From positions 2,232,001-2,296,000 of the forward strand of contig NC_063016.1 of NCBI RefSeq assembly GCF_020509005.1: DNA of 64,000 nt. Reading direction: 5' to 3'. Shown here one piece after another: positions 12,192 through 22,969 of this stretch (positions within the stretch are counted from its first letter, which is position 1; the number at the start of each line of letters is the position of its first letter). A model generated the notes under the pieces. The model made no database searches, had not been told where the DNA came from, and saw only the letters and a list, made by a program, of their open reading frames with translations. The stretch is from Fulvia fulva. Taxonomy: Eukaryota > Ascomycota > Dothideomycetes > Mycosphaerellales > Mycosphaerellaceae. The position numbers and the translations under genes were made by a program.

Positions 12192-12801
12192 CTTGGGAGG
12201 TAGGGTTAGAAGGAGAGCCTGTGCAGCGGCATCGGGCCCTTGCTGTGGAGGACTTGCGTCAGCGCTTCATGTGTTCGATCTTGGTCAGTGGACTGGTCTA
12301 CGTCCTGTATGTGGCTACCGCATCCCATACGGTATTGACGAGGCGTCCCTGAGAGAAGGGTTGAAAGAGCAACTGATGAAATCCAAAGCATTGGCACTGC
12401 AGGGCAGCCGTAAATGGACGACCAGCCCCCGACGTATCTGACAATGGAATTTTGGCAATACTTCCCAGGAAATAACGCTGCAAAGCCGTTCCTCTGCACC
12501 ACGAAGGTGAAAGATGCTACGTTCTTGAGATTCCAGTATGGCCCCACAAAATTTAAGCTTATGGCAGTTCTTCGGAATCTAATTTCGATGACATCTCACG
12601 TGACCGTTGAACGATGGACATGACTTCTAGTGTCACTGTGTAATCTTACGTGCGTTCCTTGGCGACATCTGCGACGCGCGGTCGGAAAGTGTATCTCTCT
12701 GACGTGTAGGATGTGTTGTATGGAACTGTTGGAGATTCGGCGCAAGAGCTATATCGAGTGTCGCGGTGAGAGTGACCAGGAATTGGTTGCTGCAGCGGCC
12801 G

Positions 12802-12839
12802 AGGCTTTTCACGGCATCCTAGGCTTTTCACGGCGTCCT
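12802..12839. repeat. 19-bp tandem duplication
   Basis: Two adjacent copies of AGGCTTTTCACGGCATCCT, the second with G instead of A at position 15 (12802-12820 and 12821-12839). Recent local duplication in noncoding DNA; no function seen. Confidence 0.85.
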
Positions 12840-13249
12840 TGTTGAGGTCAACTTCTGCAGCATGCTGATCAGGGAGGCCATACCGTAGATAGCTGCATAT
12901 GCAAGCCCGCTTGCCCGCCTCATATCTCAGATCGTATGGGCGGTACAAGAGGTGGGAGGTATATCTGCAATCTGCTACACTTCACACGCTGTCCAAGTAT
13001 CTCGCCTCACTAGCCACTTAAACCCTGCGGCCTGCACGCCACACTTTGCAACGGGTTAGGCATCGTGCGGCAGGTTTAACGTTAGCGGCAGCGACGGCCT
13101 CACAAAGAGCATTCCAGTTACCACAAGCTCGGAACTGGAATCCTGTGCCTGAACTGCAGCCTCCCTCATCACCACCATCGTACAGTACTCTACTTCATAC
13201 ACTCGCCCGATTCCAATGCTCCACCCCTCAGCAGTCCCGCGTGCCGGTC

Positions 13250-16200
13250 ATGCCGCTGCTGGTGAAGCGCAGGAGCATCCTCGACCTTGCCAACGACCAA
13301 CATAGTCATCAGCACACACGCGCGCAGAAACAGCCATCCCTGAGGCCATTCACTGCCAATGAAATCTCTCCCGACTCGACCATCCGCCCCGTCTCCGACT
13401 ATGGCCAGTCGACCTTTTCCAGACTGTCGCACGAGCTCCACCCGGACGACATTGTGGAGCCGAGCACGGACGATGAGGGCAGCAAGAAACGCTTCAATCT
13501 CATCAAGTTTCGCAACTACTCCGAGTCGCACTTGGCTGCAAGGGCGAGACTGGACGCGCTGGCCGTGGAAGAGGAGCACAACGACATGCCGCCCATACCG
13601 ACTGTCACCGCGGACAATGGGGTCGTGCCCAAGATTGTGAAGACGGCGCCGACGATGGACAATGCGTTGCACGAAGAGCAGAGGCACGTCCGGCCGTCGT
13701 TGTTCAAGAGAGCGTCGTCGAGAAGGATGCAGAGTCCGAGCATGTCAATGCATGAACATAAGCCAGAAAGACGGAGTGGGTTGAGATGGCGACGCGGCAA
13801 GAACAGTGGGCTTGAGGACCTGCACCGACTTTCCACGATGCACCTTCAAAATGCAGCCACAGCTCCTCCCTCGTATGGCGACGAGTCCACCTCTGCGCTT
13901 GCCGTTCCCGTGTCGCGCCTGACCGATCCACGGCTCTCCGAATCGTCCCGCTCCGATGGCAGCAATGGCAGTTCGGGCGATGGCCAGATCTACGCATCTA
14001 CAACCACCACCACGCATACGGTATCGACGCATACTACCTTCTTCAAGTTACCCCGGCGGAATCCGAATCGTAATTCTCTCTTTCCAGTACCCATCAAGAT
14101 TCCGCCCCCAGATATACGGGACGACGACGGTCCCACCACTCATCGCGCATCTACACAATCTAATACGCCCGAGATCCACGGCACTCCTACCACAGAACAA
14201 GAGTCGGCACTACAGAGACGACATACCGAGACGAGTCCTGCCAAGGCACGACTTCACGCGAAGTCAGCTCCTCCCTCAAATGCTGCGCTTACGAACAAAT
14301 CCATGTCATTCTCTGATCTCGGACATCCTTTGGATCGACACAACTCGCGACAATCGCAGAGCTCTCTTTCATCATCGCCTCTGCAACCACCGATGAGGTT
14401 GGGCATGCGGGACAGGGCATCCACGGCGAGTAGCTTTGGCCGAAGCTCTCGCGATGTCGATACACCACCTTCGCTCTCTGCTAGCGGTAGGAACTCAACT
14501 TCAACGACCGGAAGATCGAGTCTAGGCGGATTCTTGAGTCTATCACGCTTTCGACAAGGCTCGGAGCCGCATTCGCCTCGTCATGGCTCGCCCGGGACGC
14601 GTAGCAAATCCAACTCGTTTGCCATCAGTCGCGAAGCGCTGGTCATACCCGAGCGAGAAGAGGGTGATACTCCTGGAAAGTACTTGGAGCGTCTAGAAGC
14701 TGCTGTCGCCAGGTCCGTCATCGCTACGATCCTATCCCGCTCGGCAGACCCATTCTCAATGGCGGTGCTTAGGAGCTACACCAGGAGATTTCCCTTCTTT
14801 GGCGAGCCAATCGACATGTCTTTCCGTAAGTTCTTGCTCGAGGCAGAGCTTCCCGTGGAGACGCAGCAGGTGGATCGAGTCATTCAAGCTTTTGCCGACA
14901 GATATCACGAATGCAATCCCGGCATCTTCCCTAGCTCGGACGTCGCCTATGTTGTTGCCTTCAGTATCATGATGTTGCACACCGACGCTTTCAACAAGAA
15001 TGTCAAGAAGAAGATGACAAAGCAAGAGTACACGAGGAATCTACGCGAGCAAGGTATGTCTGGAGACATCCTGAGCTGCATCTACGACAACATCTGCTAT
15101 ACGCCATTTGTACACTACGACGAAGACGTTGATATCAACGGCCAGAAAGTGCTGTCGTTCAGGCCCACGGGCAAGGGTGGGAAACTGAAAAGTGCTATAC
15201 CTGGAGCAGATGTCGTCGCGAAGAAGCCCTCCGGACCGCTTGATCCTTACAACTTGCTTGTTGAGAACCGACTCGACGAGCTACGCCCGCCCATCAAAGA
15301 TGTCATGATGCTGGACGACCCATACGATTATCGGGGCAGCCAGGGTGAGCTAGATATGCACTACTTGCAGCGAGCCTTTACCCATACAGGAGTCTTGCAG
15401 ATCATATCCGCGAGAAGCAGACCTGCAGCCTATGAAAGCCAGGTCATCAACGGCGCTCCCAACCCAACAGAGACACAGCAAGGCATTGTCGATCTCAAGG
15501 TAACGAAAGTGGGAACGTTGTGGCGGAAATCTGCGAAACGCAGCAAGACTAAGCGCCCATGGCAAGAATGGGGCGCTGTCTTGACTGGCTCGCAACTCTA
15601 CCTGTTCAAGAACTCACACTGGGCGAAAGGACTTATGCATCAATTCAAGCAGCATCAGAAGCCCGGCCAACCTCGAACGCCCGTCATTTTCAAGCCACCT
15701 TTACAGAACTTCAAGCCAGATGCACTTATCAAAACAGACAACGCTGTGGCTCTCATCGACTCCACCTACGACAAGCATAAGAACGCCTTCGTTTTCGTTA
15801 GACCCGGAGCCGAGGAAGAAACCCTGCTGGCAGACAACGAGTCGGAACTCAACGAGTGGCTCGGCCTGATCAACTATGCCGCGGCGTTCCGTGCCGCTGG
15901 CGTGAGAATTAGAGGGATGGTTGGGAATGAAGAAGATACACGCAACCGCGACCTTGGTAGGCTCGACTCGACGACTTCCACCAGATCGATACAAACAAGA
16001 ATGGGAGAGGTCACGTTGACCAGTCGTGGACTCAGCCCGGCACTGCAGAAGCAGGTCATGGCAGCAAGAAGAGAGATTATGATTCAGAAGATTGCTGATC
16101 TTGAGACCCAAGTCGCAGCTACTAACAGACAGCTGGAAAGAGTTCTTCGAGACGCACGGCATCTTCAGATCCTGGCGCCGATTGCCGACAAGACGAGGGA

Positions 16201-17911
16201 CGATGTGCGAAGTGCGGGAGGGAGGATCAATGCTGCTATCATCTGGACACGACGAGACGTGTGGCGGATGAAGTGCCATAGAGACATCATTGCCATGGAC
16301 GTGCGGCTGGACGGCATGACAGCAGCCGAGCTAGACAAACTTGCCGCCGAACGTGCCCAGCAGCAGGCTGAAGCAGAGTCTGCGAGGAAGGACAAACCTA
16401 AGATGCTGTCTCGACTGAGTTCGCAGCGTGTGAGAAGTCCGCCTCAAAGCCCGACCACGAGGCAGATGAACGATAGGCCTTCTACGGCGGAGTCTGTCGA
16501 CACGGTTAGCAGAGACATCTTCCAATCGCCCTCTGGCTCGACAAATGGTCAGCAGCAAGAAGGGTGGCAGTTGCCTCCATTGAGCTTGGATGTCGCTGCT
16601 AGAGATCAGCATCGGCCGTCTGTCTCGAGCACGCTTCTGTCAACACCCGCCAGCAAAAGGGCAGGCGGCAGTCTGACGCATTCATCATCATCGACTTCGA
16701 GTGTGCTTCGGGTTCAGCGGACACACTCGTCCAACCCTCCTGAGACCAGCCACGAAGACGATCCCAATCTGGACGAGAAGGACTTGAAGCTGCTTGCTCG
16801 GTCCACGATGGGACCGGCGCAGGAAGCCTCGCCCAGGATGCCCAGCATCGATAACCCACAGCTTGGCACGTCGCCGGAGAGTAAGCACAAGGGCGTCCGG
16901 AGAAGTCTACACAAGACCTTGCGTGATGGCCACCATCGCGATCACACCCACAAACACCGACGCAACAAAGACAGCGATAGCACTGTGCGCTCTGCAGGTC
17001 ATCTCGACAAAGATGTCGAAGAAGCAACGCCAGGTCTGCAGCGTGACAAGCCGCGCTTCATCCTGCACGGCAAACAAGCGTCTGTCGTGCAGTTTGGTGG
17101 CGACTGGGACAGGATGCGTCTGCGAAGAGAGCAGTATGACCGCCAACACCCAAGCACGCCAACCCAGACTCAGAAGGAAGCAGACGATGCTTACAATGCG
17201 TACGAATGTCGCCGCGCAGAACAGCACGAGCGGGTCCGCAGCCCCGTGGTCCAAGAGTTCCTTCGACATGGCAGCATCACGGAAGATGACGATGCCGCAA
17301 GTGTGCTATCGGAGGAGATGCGCAGCTTTAGGGAAGATGCCGAAGCCGCGATAGCATACTCATCGGCAGGACATTCCGCATCACCCAAACGCCTCTCATC
17401 CTCTACCGACGATCGTGGCACAGACTCAGAGGTCTATGACCTGGCTGATTGGGAGGATAGTAGGAGAGTGACGGTCATCGGACCTTCAAGACCGATCCCA
17501 CAACCAAACAGCACAGAAACGCAACGACATCGGCGCTACAGCAGTCTAGAGAAAGCCGAAAACGGCAACATCAAGATCGTCGACAGCTTGGATGCCGAAG
17601 ACGAGGCAGGCTCTCCTTCATTCAAAGGCAGAGAGAATCGGCAAACGGTAATTGGTCCCTCGTCGAGCTCTGGCAATCATCGTGCCAACTGCGCCAATGG
17701 CAAAGGCAAGCTCAAGGAGAGCGCATCAATGGAGGCATCCAGTACCAAAAAGACCTCAGGTACCTCAACCACGGGCAGCGAATCTCCTACGCAGGACGAG
17801 GACTCTGAGTTTGAGGAGTCTGTCGATGGCGAAGAGGGATTTGTGCGGCCTGTCAAGGAGGAAGAAGTTCAGAAGATGAGTTCGGGGCTCAGAGCGGCCA
17901 AGACTAGGTAG
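13250..17911 (+). CDS. Sec7-PH guanine nucleotide exchange factor, Syt1-like
   Basis: Single-exon gene for a 1,553-aa protein. The frame is open from further upstream, but the first in-frame ATG is at 13250 (MPLLVKRRSILDLAND). The long N-terminus is low-complexity and Ser/Pro/Arg-rich. A Sec7 domain spans about residues 475-625: FFGEPIDMSFRKFLLEAELP, then E537 of PVETQ as the probable catalytic glutamate finger, then YHECNPGIF and MMLHTDAFN. A PH domain follows at about 748-885 (GTLWRKSAKRSKTKRPWQEW). A predicted coiled coil lies at about 930-975 and a long acidic/Ser-rich tail ends the protein. Sec7 proteins load GTP on Arf or Arl GTPases at Golgi or endosomal membranes. Sec7 followed by PH, and the YHECNPGIF-type core, fit the fungal Syt1 (Arl1 exchange factor) group; that assignment is by recognition. 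It converges on the ABC transporter gene 234 bp downstream. Confidence 0.9.
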   Translation: MPLLVKRRSILDLANDQHSHQHTRAQKQPSLRPFTANEISPDSTIRPVSDYGQSTFSRLSHELHPDDIVEPSTDDEGSKKRFNLIKFRNYSESHLAARARLDALAVEEEHNDMPPIPTVTADNGVVPKIVKTAPTMDNALHEEQRHVRPSLFKRASSRRMQSPSMSMHEHKPERRSGLRWRRGKNSGLEDLHRLSTMHLQNAATAPPSYGDESTSALAVPVSRLTDPRLSESSRSDGSNGSSGDGQIYASTTTTTHTVSTHTTFFKLPRRNPNRNSLFPVPIKIPPPDIRDDDGPTTHRASTQSNTPEIHGTPTTEQESALQRRHTETSPAKARLHAKSAPPSNAALTNKSMSFSDLGHPLDRHNSRQSQSSLSSSPLQPPMRLGMRDRASTASSFGRSSRDVDTPPSLSASGRNSTSTTGRSSLGGFLSLSRFRQGSEPHSPRHGSPGTRSKSNSFAISREALVIPEREEGDTPGKYLERLEAAVARSVIATILSRSADPFSMAVLRSYTRRFPFFGEPIDMSFRKFLLEAELPVETQQVDRVIQAFADRYHECNPGIFPSSDVAYVVAFSIMMLHTDAFNKNVKKKMTKQEYTRNLREQGMSGDILSCIYDNICYTPFVHYDEDVDINGQKVLSFRPTGKGGKLKSAIPGADVVAKKPSGPLDPYNLLVENRLDELRPPIKDVMMLDDPYDYRGSQGELDMHYLQRAFTHTGVLQIISARSRPAAYESQVINGAPNPTETQQGIVDLKVTKVGTLWRKSAKRSKTKRPWQEWGAVLTGSQLYLFKNSHWAKGLMHQFKQHQKPGQPRTPVIFKPPLQNFKPDALIKTDNAVALIDSTYDKHKNAFVFVRPGAEEETLLADNESELNEWLGLINYAAAFRAAGVRIRGMVGNEEDTRNRDLGRLDSTTSTRSIQTRMGEVTLTSRGLSPALQKQVMAARREIMIQKIADLETQVAATNRQLERVLRDARHLQILAPIADKTRDDVRSAGGRINAAIIWTRRDVWRMKCHRDIIAMDVRLDGMTAAELDKLAAERAQQQAEAESARKDKPKMLSRLSSQRVRSPPQSPTTRQMNDRPSTAESVDTVSRDIFQSPSGSTNGQQQEGWQLPPLSLDVAARDQHRPSVSSTLLSTPASKRAGGSLTHSSSSTSSVLRVQRTHSSNPPETSHEDDPNLDEKDLKLLARSTMGPAQEASPRMPSIDNPQLGTSPESKHKGVRRSLHKTLRDGHHRDHTHKHRRNKDSDSTVRSAGHLDKDVEEATPGLQRDKPRFILHGKQASVVQFGGDWDRMRLRREQYDRQHPSTPTQTQKEADDAYNAYECRRAEQHERVRSPVVQEFLRHGSITEDDDAASVLSEEMRSFREDAEAAIAYSSAGHSASPKRLSSSTDDRGTDSEVYDLADWEDSRRVTVIGPSRPIPQPNSTETQRHRRYSSLEKAENGNIKIVDSLDAEDEAGSPSFKGRENRQTVIGPSSSSGNHRANCANGKGKLKESASMEASSTKKTSGTSTTGSESPTQDEDSEFEESVDGEEGFVRPVKEEEVQKMSSGLRAAKTR

Positions 17912-18145
17912 AATTCAGTCTGGCGGAGCAGTGACGAGCTTGAGGCTTTGCTCTGTAGGGGAGATAGAGGTAGATGTTCCAGCAGGCAATGGAGGACTGA
18001 TTAAATCAGGTCGTTTTTGCCAATGGAAATCTCTCCTGTGCGCAGACTTCTATTTCTTGTGCGGGTTAGTGGATATGTGTCTGCAACCATACAGTATTAT
18101 CGCCTTCGCTCAATTCAGGCTCAGATAACTGATTTCAAACCTAGC

Positions 18146-21100
18146 TCAGGCTGCCTTGCGCTTCCCCCGGCTCTTCGGCACCCGCAGCAACCAGTACAAA
18201 GAGATTGCCGCAACGATATTGAACCCAATGAAAACCCAAAGCAGCCCAAAGTCCCTCCATCTAGTACTCCAAGTGGCGTTAATACCAACCAAATACTCAT
18301 TTGTATTATCCAAGCGGCAATACCGGCACACATCGACTGCCTGCGGGTCTTGAACATAGCCCCCATTCGCGGCCATGTACTGACTCAGATAGTCTCCACA
18401 AGTCTGGCCAGCCGGTGCATCGAACACTTGGAACTCACTCTCTGCACAGAACGCGGGTGCTTGGCCGATCGTCGTCGCCATCAGGCTGGAGACGAGGTAT
18501 GTAAAGGGATTGACTCTATACATGAAGATCCAGAACCTTGGCAAAGCGTCCGGACTAGCGAGAATTCCGCAGAAGGCGTATAGCATGATTGAGAAGAGAG
18601 CACCAAGTGCGCCTGCGATTTCTTCGCCGGGGGCTCCGGCGATGAGGACGTGGGCGAAGGAGCTGGCGAAGAGGAAGGAGGCGAGGATGAGGAGGAGGGT
18701 GTGGAAGGAGCGGATGTGAACGGCGTCTGTCCATTCGGCGTTGCGGTAGAGGCCCACGGGGTAGTACCATACGAGGAAGCAGAAGATTGCCATGAGCTGT
18801 GCGAGTTAGATGGGATGCGAATTGTTTAGGGGGAGTTGTGCTTACGGCATTCCAGGCCATTTCCACCAGTATGTTCGATAACATGAACGCCTGCCACGCG
18901 TAGGTTTTCGACTGTCGCTCTCTGGCTTCGTAAAGGGTGCGTTGGATAACTACATCGAATGTCAGCAAAGCTCATGCTGAAATTTGGAAGAGTGAACATA
19001 CTGAACATCGGGAAGATCTGAAAGATGAGCTGGATGATGACGAACAAGAAGACGAACACGCCAAACATCTGGTTCTGGAGGCCTTGCAGAGTATTGTCTG
19101 CTTTGAAGAAGGAGAACCCGATTAGAATTGCGCCGCCTACTGTGAGGACCGCTTTGGGGTAGATGTATGCTGGCGATCTCCAGTATTGCTGGGCGACACG
19201 CTTGGTGACGACGTGCAGCTGTGTCCAGAAAGGCGCCGCGAAAGTCTGTTGGTTGCCATCGGAAGATGACATGCCGACAGATGGCTGGTTGGCAAGTGTT
19301 CTGAGTCGTCCCAATTCTTCCTGTACCGCGGCGAATTCTGGACTCTATCAAAGGATACTAGTCAGCCGATTGCTCCTGCAGTGAAAGACTACTTATGTCA
19401 GTCAGGCTTACCTCTCTCCACACAGACGGCCAGTCAATCGCAGTAGCTGCTCCCGGCGCGGCTCCAATGGCTGCAAGCATGTACTCTGCAGGGTTAGCAC
19501 CAGGAGAGACCTTGGGGCCTCCGTTCCGTTCAAAGTAGTCTACCAGAATATGGGAATCCTGGCCAATGTCACCAAAGTACACTGTTCGACCACCCTTGGC
19601 GAGCAGAAGGAGACGATCGAATCTCTGGAAGAGTAGTGAGGAGGGTTGATGTACAGTGCACAAGATCGCCTGTCCATTGCGGGTGAGCTTTTCCATCAGG
19701 TCACATATGGACCAGGACGTCTGACTGTCCAGTCCAGAGGTCGGCTCGTCCAGGAAGAGTAGTAACTTGGGTCGTGCAGCGAGCTCAACGCCTATCGTCA
19801 ACCGCTTGCGTTCTAGATTTATCAGCATTGCCCGACGCAGAGGCTTCGATGCATCACTTACGTTCAACGTTCAAACCCGAGCCTGGAAACCCGACAACAG
19901 CGTCCGCGTATTCGCTCATTTCCAGGAGATTGATGACATGACCCACATATGCAAGCCGCTCCTGGCGTGTGTACTCCGGAGGTTGTCGTAGTATAGCAGA
20001 CAGCTCCAGAGCCTCACGTACGGTACTGGTCTCCAGATGAATGTCTTGCTGCATGACATAGCCGGTCTTTCGCTGAAATGACCCGTCGCGGTCTCTTCCG
20101 TCGACTAGCATGTTTCCTGAGATGACACCCATTGTCGTTCGACTTGCTAGCACATCGAGAAGCGTGGTCTTGCCAGCGCCGGACACGCCCTTGAAAGTGT
20201 CAGTGTCATCACGTTATCAACATTCAAGACAACATACCATAAGAGCAGTGAGAGTTCCAGGTTTAATCCATCCATCAACACTATCCAAGATCTGCCGCGT
20301 CTCGCCCTTGATCTGGACTTCATAGTTGACATTCTCCCAATGGAAGATTGACACTTGTTTTTGGACATCCTCCGTGGAGTTGTCGTTACTTTCAGATGGC
20401 TTCTCGAGTTTTTGGCAAGAGGTGCTACCGGCCTCTTCGTCTGCACGATGCCGAACACCTCTCTTCCGCATCTTCGATCGACGAAAGACGAGAACCTCGC
20501 CCTTCGAAGCTTCTGAAGCTACCAGCTCGCTCATGACCAGGTGAGCAATGAATAATCCAATCGCGAAGGCAACGATGATGGCAAAGTCCCTCCATCGGTT
20601 GCCCCATTCGTATCCGTAGGCAGTCTCGACGAAAGCAGTGCCGCTCACGGAGGTAGCGCCAGCCACAGCGCCTTGTACCGCGCAGGCTCGTTGTAGTGGT
20701 TCGATTTCCTCGTAACCATTCCCTGTGGGGACGAAAGCAGCGCAGGGAAACTGTCTATTGTGAAACTCGTTGACCATGACAGCTTCAAATCCATAGGATA
20801 CTGGATTAAGCCATCTGAACCAGCTTGCCCATCTGCCACCATGTTAGCGCTGTATGACGTCCAAGACCTCGAGAGACGTACCCTCTCATATATTGCACCG
20901 GAATCGCAAAGCCCGTATACATGACGAGCAGGAGCAAGATGATTGCGGACGGCGCGAGAGCTTGCGCTAGCGTCTTGGTCATGGAAGCGAAGAGTCGAAA
21001 GAACATAGACATGGCCATCGTCATGCTGAATGCGATCAGCAAGAAAAAGAAGAAGGGGCCTGGTTCGCGTCGCAGGTTTGCCATGAAGTAAAGCGTAGAG

Positions 21101-22969
21101 TTCACAATTACAGCATTTGTGAGCTTGTAAGGCATATCCATGATCATCGAAGCCAACGCTTCCGCGCTTGGATGATACAGCGCGTACCGGTTGTGCTATG
21201 AGAAGACGTTAGCATTTGGTCGTAGTTCATCAGATGCTCGCATGGCATGGTCACCTTCTCAACGATCTTCCGCTTAGCATACAGTGACATGATCTCAAGT
21301 AGGGATCCAAAGGCATTGAGCAGAACCTGTACTTGTGTTAGTGACTTCTCCGTTCAAGATTCGGGTTGTTACTTACGATCATGAACAACACAGCACCACG
21401 ACTGAAGAAAGACGACGTCGTTTGCGGCAGGTTATAAAAGATGCTGGCGACAATCAGAGCCTCGCAGAAATTGATGAACAGCATAGCGAGCGGAACACTT
21501 GGGTCGCCTTTCAATCTCTGCAGCTCTCTCCACATGCAAATCTGTGTCTGTCTCCAGTACGAAAGCGTGTATGGCGAACTCTGCCGTTGCTTAGTCGACT
21601 TCTCGAGAGTCCTCGACAGAGCGAAGCTGTCCTTGTGGGAACCGTTCAAAGGGTACTGCTTGTTGTATTCCTCGATTTGGGCCAATAGAATCTGTCTCTG
21701 AGTACTTTCCTTCCATATTCGCGCGAACTCGTCTGCAGTCCGCGGTGTCTTATTCTCGTACCCTTGACGAATTCTGCGCTCAGATGCCGAAGTCATGGAT
21801 GTCAAGAAGTCTGGCGTCGTTTGCGATTCTAAACAAATGAAGCCAAGGTTCTGGAAATAGTCACGCGCATCTTGTGCCGGTCCAAAGTAGATTTGCTGGC
21901 CTTCGTATAGCACGGTGACCTTGTCAAAGGCATCGTAGGCGGCTTGCGGTGCTTGATAGATGGCAACATAGCTGGAGGTGTTGAAGACGTCGCACTGGGT
22001 TCTGAGCGTTCTGCAGAATTCCACTGCGTTTGCTGAGTCTAAGCCTCGAGTTGCGTTATCCCAGCACTGGACTGGGGCAAAGCTCAGAGCAGCCTCGGCA
22101 ATTGTGACTCTCTTACGCTCTCCGCCACTCACACCTCGCACGAAATCGTCGCCAACGCGTGTATTGACAGTGTGGCTTATTCCAAACATGGCCATTACCA
22201 CATCGCGGAGGTGCTCGGCATAGCGAGCGCGAGTGACTCCGTGTGGAAGTTGCCGAGGTGCACGAGCCAACGCAGCAAAGTAGAGAGTCGTACCAACACT
22301 GAGTTGTGGGTAGTGTGCGTCCACTTCTGCAGTGTAGACCGCTTCGCCTTTGAATGCCGTTTTCATGTCCTTTGGGGTCATCCCTTGGTAGTTCAGTGAC
22401 GATTCGGGATTGACCTGGAAGCCGAAGGTCTCGCCAGCGATGGTCTTGAGCAATGTAGAGCAGCCCGAACCAGGAGGACCAAGGACGCAAAGCTGCTCGC
22501 CGGGGAGAACAAGGCCATCGATACCGCGCAGGATGTTGATCTTCTCGAAGCCGCGGCCAAAGATCGATGGTAGTTTCAATATATGGTTGCCGACAGTAGG
22601 CTGAAAGTCGGTCGGAGATCCGCTGCCCCAGACATCGAGGCCTTTGAAAGCAACACCTGCTACACGATGGATGGATCCTTGGTCGCCGTAGCGGAGGTTA
22701 TAGAAAGACTTGGCCCAATCTCGCGCTCTGAACTTTTCACTTCTTGGGTCCAGAGAGCTGTCCTCTGCTTGAAAGGGAGATGGATAGGCCTCGGACTGAG
22801 AAGTGAATCTTCGAACCAATTCACAAATCGCACGATCTCGATCCACTTCCTGGTCAGGTTGAACCTTATCGTTCAACTCAGAATCTGAGCTCGACGCAGT
22901 CTCCTGGTGTCCGATACGTTCTTGATCGATACTTCTCGTGCGTCCGAGAAGTCCCATTGCTCCAGACAT
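18146..22969 (-). CDS. Full-size PDR/ABCG multidrug transporter (nine exons)
   Basis: Exons on the minus strand: 22969-21377, 21326-21255, 21195-20882, 20832-20238, 20189-19862, 19812-19412, 19344-19002, 18949-18846, 18796-18146. All introns are GT-AG, 49-67 nt. The joined frame gives 1,466 aa, normal for PDR pumps. Order is NBD1-TMD1-NBD2-TMD2. NBD1 has the degenerate Walker [10 protein letters not shown] (about 164-172) with Cys for the usual Lys, signature [10 protein letters not shown] (about 280) and [13 protein letters not shown]2 has a standard Walker [10 protein letters not shown] (859-867), the degenerate signature NVEQRKRLT (about 964) and [13 protein letters not shown]. These asymmetric sites are typical of PDR pumps that export azoles, toxins or lipids across the plasma membrane. 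Start ATG at 22969; the frame extends upstream without another ATG. Substrate unknown. Confidence 0.93.

Larger units (their letters stand above)
11953..13249. other. Border of the RIP-mutated block and upstream region of the Sec7 gene; no gene recognised
   Basis: TpA-rich sequence continues to about 12100, then composition turns normal. Apart from a palindrome (12117-12191) and a 19-bp tandem duplication (12802-12839), I recognise nothing. Several overlapping open frames of up to about 113 codons at 12190-12950 occur on both strands with no known motif. The last few hundred bases should hold the Sec7 promoter and 5' UTR. Confidence 0.5.

Noticed and set aside
12193..12948. Several overlapping frames of 60-113 codons on both strands
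   Set aside because: No motifs and mutually overlapping; most are likely chance frames in GC-balanced DNA.
13046..13249. Extension of the Sec7 protein upstream of 13250
   Set aside because: The frame is open but starts with TTG and contains no ATG before 13250. Fungal nuclear genes rarely start at TTG.
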